Positions 45,068 to 58,045 of a stretch of 64,000 nt of DNA are shown piece by piece. The notes below the pieces were generated by a model. That model made no database searches. It saw only the letters and a list, made by a program, of their open reading frames with translations, and was not told the DNA's origin. This stretch comes from Lineolata rhizophorae (Eukaryota; Ascomycota; Dothideomycetes; Lineolatales; Lineolataceae), in assembly GCA_010093515.1 (NCBI GenBank), contig MU001687.1:568070-632069 (forward strand), written 5' to 3'. A program made the position numbers and the translations under genes. Each line of letters opens with the position of its first letter. Position 1 is the first letter of the stretch.

Positions 45068-45818
45068 GGACTTGTGTCGTGCGGGCAGGTTTTGGATGTA
45101 AAGCTTGCGATTAGCATGGTCCTTTGCGCAAGGTTCGGGAACTGGGTTTTTCACTGTTCTTTGGGAGTTCACATGGGACGGGCGTTGTCACATGTTCGAA
45201 TAGGAAATGAACGCATTGATGAATCAAAATGTGAACCTGTTGATATTGTGAGGCGTTTGCACGCTTACTACGTGTAAGTTGGGTGCTAGTTGGGCAGGAA
45301 GTGTGAATCAGCTGTGATCACATGGGAGTACAACAGATTTGGAGAAAAGAGAAACCCATTAATTGCAGCATCCAAGCAATAGGCAAGGAGCCGGATGATC
45401 AGTGATGAATGCATCTCGGTCATAATGGAAACCGAACTACCTCCCATAAAAGCAGAAAAGCACAAACCCGGGGCCATCAGCTCCACCAGATTAACTGCGT
45501 GGCTGATGGTCCCTTGAATCAATCTTCATCAGATGGACTCCGTAACGCCAAGCCCTTAAACCGAGCACAAACTCGAAGGGCCGAACTCCGCACGCCGCCG
45601 CTAGCACCTACATCCTTGTGGACTCCTTTCTCAGCTTGCAACACCGGTTTCATTTTGGCTCCCCGAGACGCAGAAGTCGAAGTCGAAGACATAGACGAGG
45701 TCGGAGACTTTGTCGATGCGGAGCGTAGCGACGTCGACCGCGGCGGCGATGCCACCGCCCTGACCCTTTCCATGGTGCGGCCCGCAGAGGGGCTTCCGAC
45801 TACGGGCCGCGCCTCATG
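45068..45818. other. Convergent 3' intergenic region
   Basis: It lies between the 3' ends of the secreted-protein gene (plus) and SF3B6 (minus). The 151-codon plus-strand frame reaching into the SF3B6 gene is an antisense shadow. No other gene seen. Confidence 0.4.
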
Positions 45819-46434
45819 CTATTCGATGTTGTGTTGCTGTTTGATGCGATCGAGATTGGCTTGACGCTGCGCGAGGTCTTCTTTTGACTTGGCCATCTTT
45901 TCCGGCTGGTGGTACAACACTGTGGAATGGATTAACGTGGTGCCCGGTCAGAGATTGGTTTGAAACATACCAACTAGGTAGCGGTTCTGGAAGTTGAAGC
46001 CGTTCAGCTTGTCGCAAGCCGACTTCGCGTCCATCACTTCATCATACACAACGAAAGCCGTGCCCTTTGTATTGTTCGCGATGCCCTGACGAATTTGACT
46101 GCTTCTGTTAGCATGCCAATAGTCCGATGCGCCTCTCTAGGGTGGGCACGCGACGACGTACCGGATCGGGCCAAATTTGCCGAAGAGGTCGAACAGCTCT
46201 TCTGGGGTGACGTTGTAGCTATACGGTGTGTTAGCGAACGGCGACCATTCGATCCATCGCAATAGCGGGCGCATACCTCAAGTTCTTAACGAATAGAGCT
46301 CTGGTGGAAAGACGCGTGGGTTAGTAATACCGCGCAAGCAGACGCAGGCACCGGCGGGCACTGCGGGCCCCGGACCAGCCGCAGGGCGGAACTCACCGAT
46401 TAACTTCCGGGGCTAGCTTTCCACCGCGACTCAT
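45819..46434 (-). CDS. SF3B6: SF3b subunit p14 / SF3B6, branch-site RNA-binding protein
   Basis: Five small exons on the minus strand, 46434-46397, 46300-46277, 46218-46162, 46098-45971 and 45919-45819, join in phase to 115 residues. p14 is the SF3b subunit that lies near the branch adenosine in the U2 snRNP. The whole protein is one RRM plus a basic C-terminal helix. RNP2 is ALFVKNL (14-20) after the family signature PEVNR. RNP1 is KGTAFVVY, and the diagnostic NRYLVVLYHQPEKM follows. The second exon is only 24 nt. At the position of human Tyr22, which contacts the branch adenosine, this protein has Phe16, a conservative change. It is shorter than human p14 (125) at both ends. It is divergently arranged with the Jhd1 gene. 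Confidence 0.95.
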
Positions 46435-47523
46435 CGCTTGGCTGTATGCCGGGGTATGCAGAGCAAGGAGAGTGTGTTAGTTCGTGGGTGCCGTGTGCGC
46501 GTTGTGTTGCGGGTGTGTGGGTGAGTCGAGGCGTAGGGCTGGGTGGAAAAGTAGTTCGGTGTTGCGGCGGGAGGGGTTCGTTTGGTCAAGGTCACGCCTT
46601 GGTCCTCGCCGGTGCTTGCACGTGACCACCATCAACGGCTGACGGCGTCGCCACCCGCAGCCTCGCTTGGCCGCGGCTCGGCTTCGTTAATCCTTTCACT
46701 CTTGCCCGCTGCATCTGGATGCCGCAGCCACGCTCTGCACGAACTCAGTTCGGCCTGGGCTTGTACGGGACTATTCGGTGCGGGAGCTCGAGCGAACTAC
46801 GAAGAGGCCTTTGGCAACAGCATCTTTGGCAAGGCGACCTTAGCGAGGCGTCGTTGAAAAACACATTCTTTTGTCTCCTCGACCCTGCTTCGCAGCGTGG
46901 CAGGTCGCTTTATTCTCAAGCGGAAATCATCTCATGTCATTGTCTACAGCCGGCCACTGTTATTCTTCCTGTGAGTGAAGCTCCGTCGACACAACGAAGC
47001 TCCCAGAACTTCATGCAATTCGTTGGGCCATTACGTAGTGTCAGCAGCTTCTAAGCTTCCGAAAGAATTAAGTATTCACTAGTTCTATCCGAGGATAGCG
47101 TTTGCTCTCCAAGGGTGTAAACTGCGTAGTCTGGAGCGCCGCGTGCCGCAAGTGAAAGCAACCAAGTAAAACCAGCAGTCGCTGGGGCTTATGTAACGCG
47201 CGTCGTTCGACCCGACCTCCGAGTCGTCCTGCCTCCCCACCACCGCCGCGACGCCGCCGGAGATCCACCCCCATCATCGCCGCCGCCGCAGTCGTCGTTC
47301 CGGCGCTCGCACCTCTCGTTCGCTAATATTTCCGCGGGATATGCTCACCTGGGACCTCGACGCACTTGCGACAACGCTGGCTTCGCCCTAGCGCGCGTCG
47401 AGCTCGAGGCGCCGCTCCGGGCGCACCTCCGAGAGCTACCCACCATCCGCTGCGACCAAATCGCCTTGCCGAACCTCTCAACCCTCGCCGCACCGCCCTT
47501 CCGCGTCAAATAACCTTCTCAAG
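46435..47523. promoter_or_regulatory. Divergent intergenic region between SF3B6 and Jhd1
   Basis: About 1.1 kb separates the two starts. The half next to Jhd1 (47,200-47,523) is C-rich leader-like DNA. No coding frame or specific site recognised. Confidence 0.4.
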
Positions 47524-50500
47524 ATGAGCGCCCGCGCTCCCTTCGTACCCGGCACCTCTTTCAAACAGCGCGTCGCGCCACCGCTGGTGCGACCGACCAC
47601 CCCGCCGCGCCGCCCATGCGAATACATCGAGCCGATCACTCCGCCGCCGACCCAGTCGGGGCATCCTCTCCCTCCATCGTTTCTTCCTTCGCAGCAAGCC
47701 AAGCACGCCGCCACCAGCATCGCTTCGAATAGCCCTTTTATAGATTCCAATCGCCGAAACGATTATGCCCAGCAATTGGTGGATGTGCCTGGCGTCGCTG
47801 CTGGCGGCTCGTTACCGCCCTCCGCACGCGCCGACAACGATGAGGCGCTCCTCAAGTCGCCCATAGAGGCGCTCGCATCGGTAGCATCAACCGCTCCCGC
47901 GATGAACCCACCGAGCGCGACGGGTCCGCACATACAATTTCGGGAAGCGGAGCCTCGCCGCCGGTCGTTCCACACCATGGCCAACGGCAACTCCGTGACC
48001 GCGAACACCGTGGCCTCGAATCCTGGTCTCGAACACCGCGAGCGGCCGGTCAAACGCGCGAAGTCGGAAGCGCTCCCATCCCCCCAGTTTGTGGTTGGCG
48101 CATCAAGGCCCGCCACCAGTCATGTTTTCTCGATGGACTGGTCGGCATACAACGTGGAGAAGCGCAGCGATGGCGATTATCTGGAGCAACTGAACGATGC
48201 GGCCCGGCCCCTACAGTCCAGCCATTCTGACCAGCAAATCGGCGAGGCCGAGCTACTGCTCAATCTTTTTTGCGAGCGGAGGCACTCCACGGCCGATGGT
48301 CGGCCACCGAGCGCGCACCAACCAGCTCATCCATCGACCGTCGCGTCGACGCCGCATCACAATAGGTCCACGTCGCTGCAATTCCCCGCGCAGTCGTACG
48401 CGCAATATGCGGGCAACAGTAGCGGCACATCACCTTACCTACCGCTGTACGTGCCTAACGGGGAACCCGTCGTTACTTTTGCCTCTGGCAACGGCGACGC
48501 GAGCGAGTTCTCGAACCCACCGCAACCGGACAACCGCGCGCCTTTGGAAGAGATGGCGAACAACACCGGGGATCAGGGGACGCAGCCGAGTCTGAAGCCC
48601 CGCAAGGCCCAGGGCTGGCCAAAGGGAAAACCTCGAGGCCCTCGCGGACGGGGAGGTGGCAAGTCTCGGCGCTCGTCCGGTCAAACCAGAGGCGGCACAT
48701 CCAACGCTTTGCGCCACTCGCGACCGAATTCTGAAAGCAATTCGAGTAACAGCGTGACGGCGCACAATACCCCCCCGGACGTGCGCAAAGAACTTGCCCA
48801 ACGTAAGCGCCGAAACTCGATCCACAACCACGCCGAAGCCGCAGCTGAAGGCGGAGGAGCCGTTGGTCGACGAACCAGCGTCCCGCCCGGCGTCTCAATG
48901 GTTGTCCATCCTTCGTTGATAAAGGAAGTGGGACAGCCGGCGAAGCCTGTCAAGGCGGAAGAGCAGGTGACTGTCTGCGCGGGGTGTAGTATGACCCAGA
49001 ACGCCGCCCCGGGTACGAACGAGTCTTGGGTAAGCTGTGATGGTTGCAAGCAGTGGTTCCACTTCGCCTGCGCAGGGTTCAAGAATGAGCGGGAAGTTAG
49101 GAGCGTGGACAAGTTTTTTTGTCGATCTTGCAAGCCCACGCATGGCCCGACGACCTGTATGAAGCCCCGTCACGATGACGTCCCTTATTTCCTTCACGCA
49201 GCCGAGCACTTGGGAAGTCTTTTGGCTTTGTATTTCAAGTCATTGACTCATCCTGGACCGGGCATCATTCTCGGGAGTTTTTGCTAACGTGACAACAGTC
49301 GTCCGCAAATCAGCGCGCGCGCGCACCGACGTCGACTATGCTGGCCTGAACGAAGGCGTTCTCCGGACTTCGGACGATACGCCGGAGCACCACTACATTA
49401 AATTCTTCAAAGACGGCACGATGAAGTTTCTGCCTGAAAGTTTCCCTCGCATGCCGCCAGAGCTCATCTCGTCCGACTACTTCGAAAAGGCTGGCGGTAT
49501 GCATGAGCCCATCGTGATACCCTCAGTTCTCAACCCGCGACCGAAGCCACCCTTCCTGCCAAAGAACGATGATGACGACAAGCCGGACAAACGTGAGGAT
49601 CCCGAGGGTCCCTTTGAGTACGAGTATATGCCCGACGACGGACAGGACAAGCTGGATATGGTGATCCCGCGCGGTTTGACGGTCCGGCGCGTGGCTCAGC
49701 TTCTCGGACCCGACGAGAAGATTGAAGTCATAGACGTCAAATCGCAAGAGGCCGACAAACGTTGGTCCATGCGCAAGTGGGCTGATTACTACGAGCAGCC
49801 CGGCGACAAGCCGATCCGCAACGTAATCAGCCTCGAGATCTCCGGGAGTAAGTTGGGCAGGCTCATCCGGCGCCCGAAGATCGTGCGCGATCTCGACCTT
49901 GTGGATACGGTGTGGCCAGAGGAGGAGCTCGCTAAGGGCAGCTATCCCAAGGTCCAGTTTTACTGCCTCATGTCGGTGGCGGACAGCTACACCGACTTCC
50001 ACATCGACTTCGGCGGCTCGTCGGTCTATTACCACATCGTTCGGGGCAAGAAGACTTTCTTCTTTATCCCCCCGCACCAGAAGCACCTCAAAAAGTACGA
50101 GGATTGGTGCCGCTCGCCCGCGCAGAACTATACGTGGCTCCCGGACCAGACCAAGGAATGCTATCGCGTGGACCTTTCCGAGGGCGACACAATGCTAATT
50201 CCTTCCGGGTGGATCCATGCAGTCTGGACCCCTGAGAACAGCCTGGTCATCGGCGGCAACTTCCTAACGCGGCTGCATTTCGGCATGCAGCTTCGTATCC
50301 ACGAGATCGAAAAGATTACTAAAGTGCCCCGCAAGTTCCGCTACCCGTTCTTTCAAAAGGCATTATGGTACGCAGTCATCGACTACCTCCACCGCGATCC
50401 GCTCCCTCCGTCGGTCGCCCAGGATTTCTACGAGGGGAAGCAGTTTCGCCGCCAAGTTCCCATATACCAGGAGGTGAACAAGTTTGGCCACAACTCAGAT

Positions 50501-52552
50501 CCTGGCCCGGAGAACTACCATGCGAGATACTATTCGAAGGCCGAGCTTGACGGGTGGCATGAGCTTGCGAACTTCATTTTCCGCACCGTCATGATCTCCA
50601 TGGGTAGAGTCGAGGGGATTAGCAATGACGTTCGAGCTGCGGTGACACGCTCAATCCCCAAGGGCAGCGGTGACCCTCTCGAGATCGTCAAGACCTTCGC
50701 CATGTGGGCCGCGTGGAAGCGCGGGAACGAAGACATCCCACAGTGGGCCCATCCGGACGCAATCCTACCCGAAGAGAATGAGCAGAAGAAGCTCAGCGGT
50801 GCTGCGCTTAAGCGGCTCGAACGTCAGGAGGCTATCGAGGCGTACAAGGTCGCTCCTGACCGGCAGTCCGCACGGCAGCGGTCCAAGGCCGAGGCCGCTG
50901 CTGCCGCCGCCGCTGCCGCCGCCGCACGTGCTAACGCAGAGAAAGAAAAGACCGCTTTCGATTCCCCTGCCGTTGATACTGCCACTACTCCCGTGAAGCC
51001 GGCCGGCGCTGCCTTTAGCACGCCAAAGACGTCCGTTCTCGGTCCGAAGCGTGTGGCCTGCGACCCTTGCCGCAGGCGGAGGATTCGCTGCAAGCACAAG
51101 GACGAGGTGGTCGCCGCCAACGAGGGAGTCGCTTCCTCGCCCTTCAATGCGTCAAACTCGACGGTGCAGGTTATCATCGACACGAGCCCTCGACACCTCG
51201 TCAACAAGCAAAGCACCACGGATACTCCGCGGGTCGTGAACGTGAAGGAGCAGAGCGGTGACGACGCGGAGGACGGGGACGCGAAGAAGGGCAAGAGCCG
51301 GACCAAGGCCTGCTACGAATGTCGTAGGAGCAAGGTAAGCTTTTATCCCTGGAGTGATGGGTGCGTATGCTAATAGGAATAGCGTCGGTGCATCCACGAC
51401 GAGCACGGCAATGTCGATCCCAGGAAGGCTGCTGAGCAGCCCTTGCGCCGCGGCTCGGGAGCGCATAAGAAGCAGCCTTCGCTCGGCGAAAATGGCGTCA
51501 TAATGTTACCGAAAAGAACCAAGAGGGAGTCCGACGCTAGCGACGGGCCCCTGCCGGATACAATGCTTCTAGACGGCGAGGACGGCGAACAGGATTCTGT
51601 TCACCTCTTGCCGGTAAACGTGGCTAGCGCTGCCGCGGGCCAACCGTTCCGGCTGGAGAACGAGGCAACGAGAAATGGATACGGCAACCCGCAGGCGCTA
51701 GCCAAAACGGAAAACCAAAGGTCGGTGGAGCGGGAACCCAACGGCGTCCGTCCGCCCTCTCAGGACTCCGGTATGGACATCGATCCCGCCTTGACCTCCC
51801 CGCATCCGGATGCGGCCGTCGAATCCACCGAGATGAATGGGGTCGAGCACGCTAGAGATGGCGAGTCGCCCAGCCCGGGGGTCCGACAGCAAACTCTAAA
51901 AGCGCAAGCTTCCAGCGCGCCCGTCGCCCCTAACCAGCCTTCTTCGTCTCCCCTAAGCGACGTCGCGCCCTCGCCTTCCCAAGAAGTGGTCCGCGGTCCC
52001 GTGTCGGCGTCGTCGGCGCCCGCTGCGGTCCGGCCCGAAGAGGCCGCTGGTGCAGCGCCGGAAGCCAAGTCGGAGCCTCGTCCGCGGCGGAAGAGCACCC
52101 TGGAGAACGACGAGCCTAAGACGCCCGTCCAGCAGATGCGGCACTCGGTGCGCACGGCGAAGCCCGTCGAGCGCTTCACAGAGACGTTTCACCCGCGTTC
52201 GGGCCCATCGGGCTCGCACCGCCGCGCCAACGGCGCCGCCAAGACCTCGCCAGCCCAGGACGGTGCGGGCCTCCCGCCATCGTTGGCGGCAAGGTCCAAG
52301 GGCAAGAGCGGATCCCCTGACGGGACCGTCGCGCTGAAGCGGAAGCAGAGCGTGGGCGCGGCAACCGCGAAAACACCGGTGCCGGCGAAGCGGGCTAGGA
52401 CGGCGGAGGCGGGTGGTGCGGTGAAGGAGGTGGATAGGGATAGGGCTAAGGTGAAGACGCCGGTGGAGGAGACGCAGGAGGAAGCGAGTTTGAGGTTGGC
52501 GAGAGAGTTGGCGGGGGAGGAGTACGGGTTGAGGAGGAGGCGGAGTAAGTAG
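47524..52552 (+). CDS. jhd1: PHD-JmjC histone demethylase Jhd1 (KDM2-like)
   Basis: Exons 47524-49156, 49299-51334 and 51383-52552 (introns 142 and 48 nt) give 1612 residues in phase. JHD1/KDM2 enzymes use Fe(II) and 2-oxoglutarate to demethylate histone H3 lysine 36 in chromatin. A long disordered N-terminus (1-480) with an RGRGG-type basic patch precedes the PHD finger (about 485-537, CAGC...WVSCDGCKQWFHFACAGF...FCRSC). The JmjC region (about 690-860) keeps iron ligands H779 and D781 (DFHIDFGG) and H851 (GWIHAVW), and the 2-oxoglutarate lysine in HIVRGKKTF. A helical region follows, then two CX2CX6C half-clusters (C1132-C1142 and C1216-C1226) 73 residues apart, and a Ser/Pro/Lys-rich tail. 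All key catalytic residues are present, so it is likely active. The second intron splits the second Cys cluster. Confidence 0.93.
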
Positions 52553-54165
52553 ATTGCATGGGTTGTGGTGTGTGCTAGTGTATGCGGTACGGTAATGATG
52601 CAGGATGAACTTGTGCTGAGTATTTTTCTCTTTATTATTTTTCCTGGTCCTTGTTCGAATAACGTTTGTGTGGCATTCTGGAGAATGCCACTGTTTTTCC
52701 TTCTTTCATTTTTTTTTCCTACCCAAGTCCATCGGACCGGCGTTCTTACCATGGGGCCAGCGGGGTTAATTGCACAAATGTGCGTGTCATGGTAATCTTG
52801 TTTTTCTTCTTTCTTTGGGCATGTTTGTCTTTTCCCGGCGTAATCTTTGTCTTTGTACAATTGGATGGCTTATACCCACCGGTCCGGCTCGTGCCGTCAT
52901 GTTTTATTCTCTGGCGGCGCTCAAAAAGGTGTTGAGATATGGAAGATTAGATGGTGGGGGTGAGGCTGGGAAGGGTTGGAGGGACGGGTTAGGTCTATCG
53001 TATGGGGGGCAGCGGCACACTCGAGTCTTCGTTTCTATTCGGGCTACGATGGCATTTGTACCTTGTATTGCTGGCAGCTGAAAGGAGTAATATCGTGGGG
53101 CTGGTGGGGGGAAGGCGGAGAAGTTTGTCCGAGTGTTGTTGGGTTGCGGTGCTACAGGCTGTTGTCGAATGTGTGCGTACTTTTTATGCCTGTCTGACGA
53201 TCCGAGTCAATCAAAAACTTGTTATGCCTAGGAAGCGAGCACTTTGTGACAGACAACGAGCCGAACCGTGTTTCGGAATTGAGAATCAATAAGTGTTTTC
53301 TTTTGCGCTTTTCCTATTCACTCTCTGCCCTCTACTACGTACTCTCTAAATCGAACGGAGATAACCGAGCAAAACAAACGCGCAAAAGTATGCAGGTGTC
53401 AACTAATGTAAATACAGAGGAGATAAATGGAGGTTGAAAAGAAGGAGAAAAAGAGAATAAGATGGTAAGTGAGTAGTAATATAAACAGTTTCGAAGAACC
53501 CGGCCGTGTACTTCTTATGCAAAGCAATCAGTAGAGTAGTACGTAGGTACGAGAAAACGCGATATAAAAAATGCCGAACCACCCAAGTCGCCGTTCCCTC
53601 GCCATGCACGGTGCGCGGAAGTTCGTGACCACCAAGAAGCTCTCGCAGCCGTCCGTAGGCGACCGGAAGGGTAGCTCCTAACGCGGATAAGACCGCAGAG
53701 GTATCTCGCCCTCGTGGTGGGCTAGACGGAACCTCAGCTGATATCCTATCCTTTTCGTTTTCTTGCTTCCTATAGACGCCGCACGCCGGCGGCATCGGCA
53801 CCGTGCTCGACAGGCGAACAAACAGATTCGGGATCGCGGCGCCCGCGCTCAAGGCGGGCAAAAAGGCAGTCGTTTCGTCGTTTCGCCCCTTTGGGTATCC
53901 CCCTATGCCTCGTGGGCGTGCGCAGCGTGCTTTCTTCAACACACTCGTCCCCCTTCTTTTTCGTTCGTCAAAATGCGCCCCGCCTTAGCATCTTCCGGGG
54001 CCGGCATCCGCAACCCTCTTCCCCAGGCGCGCGTCGCTGGCCGCCTTTCTGCTCCCGCCCCCGCCGTCTCCCTTCCTCGCTTCTGGCATATTACCCCGTT
54101 CGCCTTTGGACCTCCCACGCCGGCACGCAGCCGCTTGCCCAAACTCAGCCCGCGCAATCCTCCAT
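52553..54165. other. Convergent intergenic region, T-rich
   Basis: 3' regions of Jhd1 and the 82-residue gene. Rich in T and TTTTC words at 52,610-52,860. No coding frame recognised. Confidence 0.4.
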
Positions 54166-54732
54166 TTACCGCCCGGTCCCCGCGCGCCTCAGCTCCCTGA
54201 TGACGACGCCAGGCCCCTTGCTCCAGCGGTTGTTCGACGCGCTGCTCGACGAGGTGGCGGCGCTCTTGGGCGACGAGGCCGGATCCACGTAGACGTACTC
54301 GCCGTCGACGTAGGTGGCGTCGCTGATGAAGGTGGTGCGCTTCTCGCGGCGCGTGTAGCGCTGTTCGAGGCGGTAGAGCTCGAGCCCTGCGAGGAGGGGA
54401 AAGGGTTAGTGGGGGGTGTTAAATGGCGGGAGGAGGGAGACAGGGTTTGGTGATGGTGGTTTTGGGGCGGGGGAGAATGGAGACAGAGGTGGACGGGAGT
54501 AAGCGTTTGTGAAGACGAGGAAGTGCGATCGAACGCAATTGGCAAGCTCCAAGGCTTGATCTTCAATTGATGCTGGTGTAGGACCGCTGCGCAAGGTGGC
54601 GCTCGTTGCGCTTGGGGATTGGAAATGGTTCCCACGGGGGGTAGATGCGAAGCCCGAGCAGGCAGATCCGAGAACGGGAAGCAACATGAACTTGTGCGAC
54701 GTACTGGCTTGCAACTTCTCAATGAGACCCAT
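54166..54732 (-). CDS. Small conserved fungal protein of unknown function (82 residues)
   Basis: Two exons, 54732-54705 and 54386-54166, joined across a 318-nt intron with CTCGCAG acceptor. The first exon encodes only MGLIEKLQA plus one base. The second begins LELYRLEQRYTRREKRTTF and contains SDATYVDGEYVYVD, then a Ser/Ala-rich linker and WSKGPGVVIRELRRAG. I recall very similar short proteins in other ascomycetes, starting MGL-x-x-KLQ and carrying YRLEQRYTRR and YVDGEY, which supports the splice choice. Function is unknown to me. It is highly basic in the first half and has no signal peptide or membrane helix; the initial MGL could be an N-myristoylation site (G2), which is only a suggestion. 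Confidence 0.72.
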
Positions 54733-57700
54733 AATGGCAGTTGAAGGCGTATGTATATCGGATTGACTCAGTGATGCCGTCGACGCTCAGACCGCACACC
54801 AATTGAGACGTGCGGCGACAAGACTGAAACTAGAGAATGCGAGGTGCGGAGTTGCCGTTCCGCGCGAGAGATAGGGAAGAGAGATAGGGAAGGAGGAAAA
54901 AAGTGTGGGGAGACGAGGGCGTTTGTCGATTGTGAGCGGAGAGAAGGCTGTTCGACCTTAGTCGTAGATACCGGGGGGGTTCTTGGCACGTTTGGTTGTG
55001 GAGATTGGACTACGGGATTAGGGCTGGGGCCGCGAGCCGGGGTGGTTGTTGGCGTCGAACAAGACTCAAAGAGGCGTCGACAAGGGTAAAGGGAGGAGAT
55101 CGAGAAGGGGGGGTGTTGAAAAGAGGGGGAAGGGGAGGGCAGGTGAAGGGGACAAATGAGGGTATATGTATGTATAAGGATTGCGTGTACGAGTAACGTA
55201 TAAAAAGAGGGCGGCGATCCGGCAGTTTTGAACAATGAGCGAGAATTTATGCAGCGGGGCCGGACGTAAGAAGAAAAGGGCAAGAGATCGGAGACACGAC
55301 CTAACAGGTAGGTGCAAGGTATCGAGGAAGCGTTGGGCGGCGCTGGAGCCTTGGCCTGCAGCAACAACGCACGCACACAACTGGGCCGGAAAAGAAACGA
55401 GGGGAACGGGCAAACAGTGCGTTGGTGTCGCTGGGACTAGGCGTGCGGAAAAGAGGCGCGAACGTTGCGTTTGCGTCCCTCCCAGAATTTTCGTCCCAGA
55501 GTTCCCCCTCCCTTCCCAGGCCCACGCGACGCCCCCTGGAGGATTTCCCCGGCTGCCAGGCACGGCCGGGGCCCGCCCACCCAGCCGCGACGGCGCCGGC
55601 CGCCGTGCTCCCAGGGTGCCCCTGGTTTCTGATTGTGGGCCGGAACTCTTGGCCCAGGGAGGAGGGGCGCCCTGTGCTCCTGAGCGAGACCGGACAGCGA
55701 ACCACGAACCTTTCTTTTCTCGCCTTTCGACCCCAAAACCGTCTCCCTGTCGCGAAGAGACGACTCGTGCAAAAACACTGATCCTCGCGGGTAGGGCGTC
55801 GGGCCCAGGACGTTGCTCCGCCGTCAATCCGGCGTTCGCCGTGCCTACATAGCCACCGGCCCGGTTTGTCACTGCCACTGGGCCCGAGTCTGGTTCCTGG
55901 GCTAGCGGGGCGCGCCAGGCCCCACAACGCCGGTGCCGGCCTCGGCGCTACCGCGCAGGCTTCCTCACCTAAACCACTGGTACCACCACCACGGCTGAAT
56001 TGGGCAGACCGGGCCATGGGACGCTCGCCCGGACCTCCGGTTCGAGCCTAAGCACGGGCCCCGAGCCCTCTCTCCCGGTCGCCCCTCCGCTGGTTCGGCC
56101 GACCCATGGTACTGCTCCTGTCGTCTTCACGGGCCCGGAACCGAGTGCGTGATGAATGAGGGGCTCGACATCAGGTGTTGAGGGGCGAGTGCGAGAGGAA
56201 GAGACGGCGGCCGTTCGTCTAACACCGGCGCGCCGCGAGATGCAGGTGGTCTCGTGCTGTGCATCTGACGGGGCGGGTCCGTCCCAGCTGGACTGCACCG
56301 CGCCAATCAGGCCCTGCTGCGAGTGACTGCAGAGCTGACAGGTACATACTACGCGGCATTCGGCAGGCCCGTTTGTTTCCTCGAGTCCCTGAACCATGGG
56401 CGCTGCGGTCTCGGTCTTGCTTTCTGTTTGGCTTCCACGTGGAGAGAACCTTGGTTCCGGGTTCCGCTCCAAAGCGTTGCCGCGCGCGATTTCCACTCTC
56501 CAAGCGTCCCTCCTCTTGCAAAATCCGATGTACCAGGTCCCTACCTCTACCTACCAATCGATTCTCCCTCGCTCCGCGACGATGATGCGTATTTGCGGCC
56601 TGCTTTCTTTCAAACTATTAAAAAGTGGTAGGAAAGCAGGAAAGCCACGGTCGCCAAAATGTCTTTCGAAATCCGTGCAATTCCTGCAGGTCACCTTGAA
56701 TGGACTACTTGTTTTACTATCCTTATAACTTATACCTGAGAAGCACTACAATATAAATCCAATCGATCAGACAATCCTTACTTCTCGTCTCTTCCAGTCT
56801 AATAGGAATTCTCCCTTCCATAAGCCTACCTCCATCCAGTCCTTGTCACTGAAGTAAGTCATGAACTGACCCCGGTCTTATACATGAAGCATCGGCAGGT
56901 ATATTATCTGTTGCACCTATTTTCGCTTCACGCGCATTGATTTGGTAATGGTCCACTTGTCATCTACGGGAGCCTACCGCAGACGTAGCTCACGGCCACA
57001 TTCGAACGGTCTAATAAGCACGGTGACGACGCGGCGTCGGAACCCGGCGATAAACCTAATGCAGTGAGACGGCCTTTCTTCGTGCTATCGTGTTGTAGCT
57101 TATCAGCTTGACATTCGAAGCGCAGTCCTTTGAGCCACTCCGTGCTTGATAGAGAGTACTTTCTAACCTCGTCAGTGCCACTGATCGAAAGGAACAGGCC
57201 TGACCTTGGAGACCCTTTCGCCATCTGGCAAACTCGTAATAGCGTCGTGCACGCGACAAGACCGTCTAGTCCCCCAACGGTCTTACAGCGTATCGTGCTA
57301 CATGTATGCCGGGGTAAAAAGGTCCAAAAACCTCTTGTCGAGTCTCGCTAGTATTTGTGGTTCTATGGCCCTGTCCTGCGCTGTCGTCGCCGGTTCTCTT
57401 AGATCAGGCCCAAGGGGTAATCTGGTCAAGGTGTACTCCCACCGTTTGACTTGAAATTGAGCATGAGCGATGGCATGTCTGTTTAAATCAAGTCATCGAA
57501 AGTGCTTTAAAACACTCATTCCTGAGTAAAGTGCGTACAAGTTAACCAAGACTCAAATCCAAATGATCATTCATAGAGTTTCATCGCAGAGGAACTTAGT
57601 GCTGCTACATGCATTAATGGAAGAAAGTACCTCTTGAGCACAACTAGATACTTATAACCACACTATTTAGACTAGCAACATTGATTAAGGTGTTAAACTT

Positions 57701-58045
57701 GCCGTTTCGTGCACTCGGCGAGACTAATAGAGTGAGCTTAGTGTTTGAAAGGAGCCTTTGCGGAGATATCGCTGTACTTTAAAAGTGCACTCTCTGCTTG
57801 CTCGTATTCGACCTATTTAGAAACTAATGGAAGGCTCTCTATGCTCGGTAGAATCTAAACGACCGCAATTAATTGCTGGGGTCAACTGAACTAACTTATT
57901 GGCCATTTTAATTCAATACTAAATCAATGAGGAATACCGGACAATATCTCTAAATTCATACCCAGACCGAGTAGAGAATCTACATAGTTCTACCAATTAG
58001 GCAACTATTAGCGGCAGGACTAGAGGGGAGCACTTGCTCCGCTAT
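54733..58045. other. Long gene-poor region, GC-rich then AT-rich
   Basis: From 54.7 to 56.6 kb GC-rich DNA gives overlapping frames on both strands with no motif I recognise; part is the promoter and leader of the 82-residue gene. From about 57,450 to 58,020 the DNA turns sharply AT-rich with no coding potential, like the other AT-rich blocks, next to the BTB gene. Confidence 0.4.

Noticed and set aside
45409-45864. 151-codon plus-strand frame
   Set aside because: Its 3' end overlaps the last exon of SF3B6 on the other strand, and the rest shows no motif.
55066-56017. Minus- and plus-strand frames of 205-270 codons
   Set aside because: Mutually overlapping frames in GC-rich DNA with no recognisable motif or splice support.
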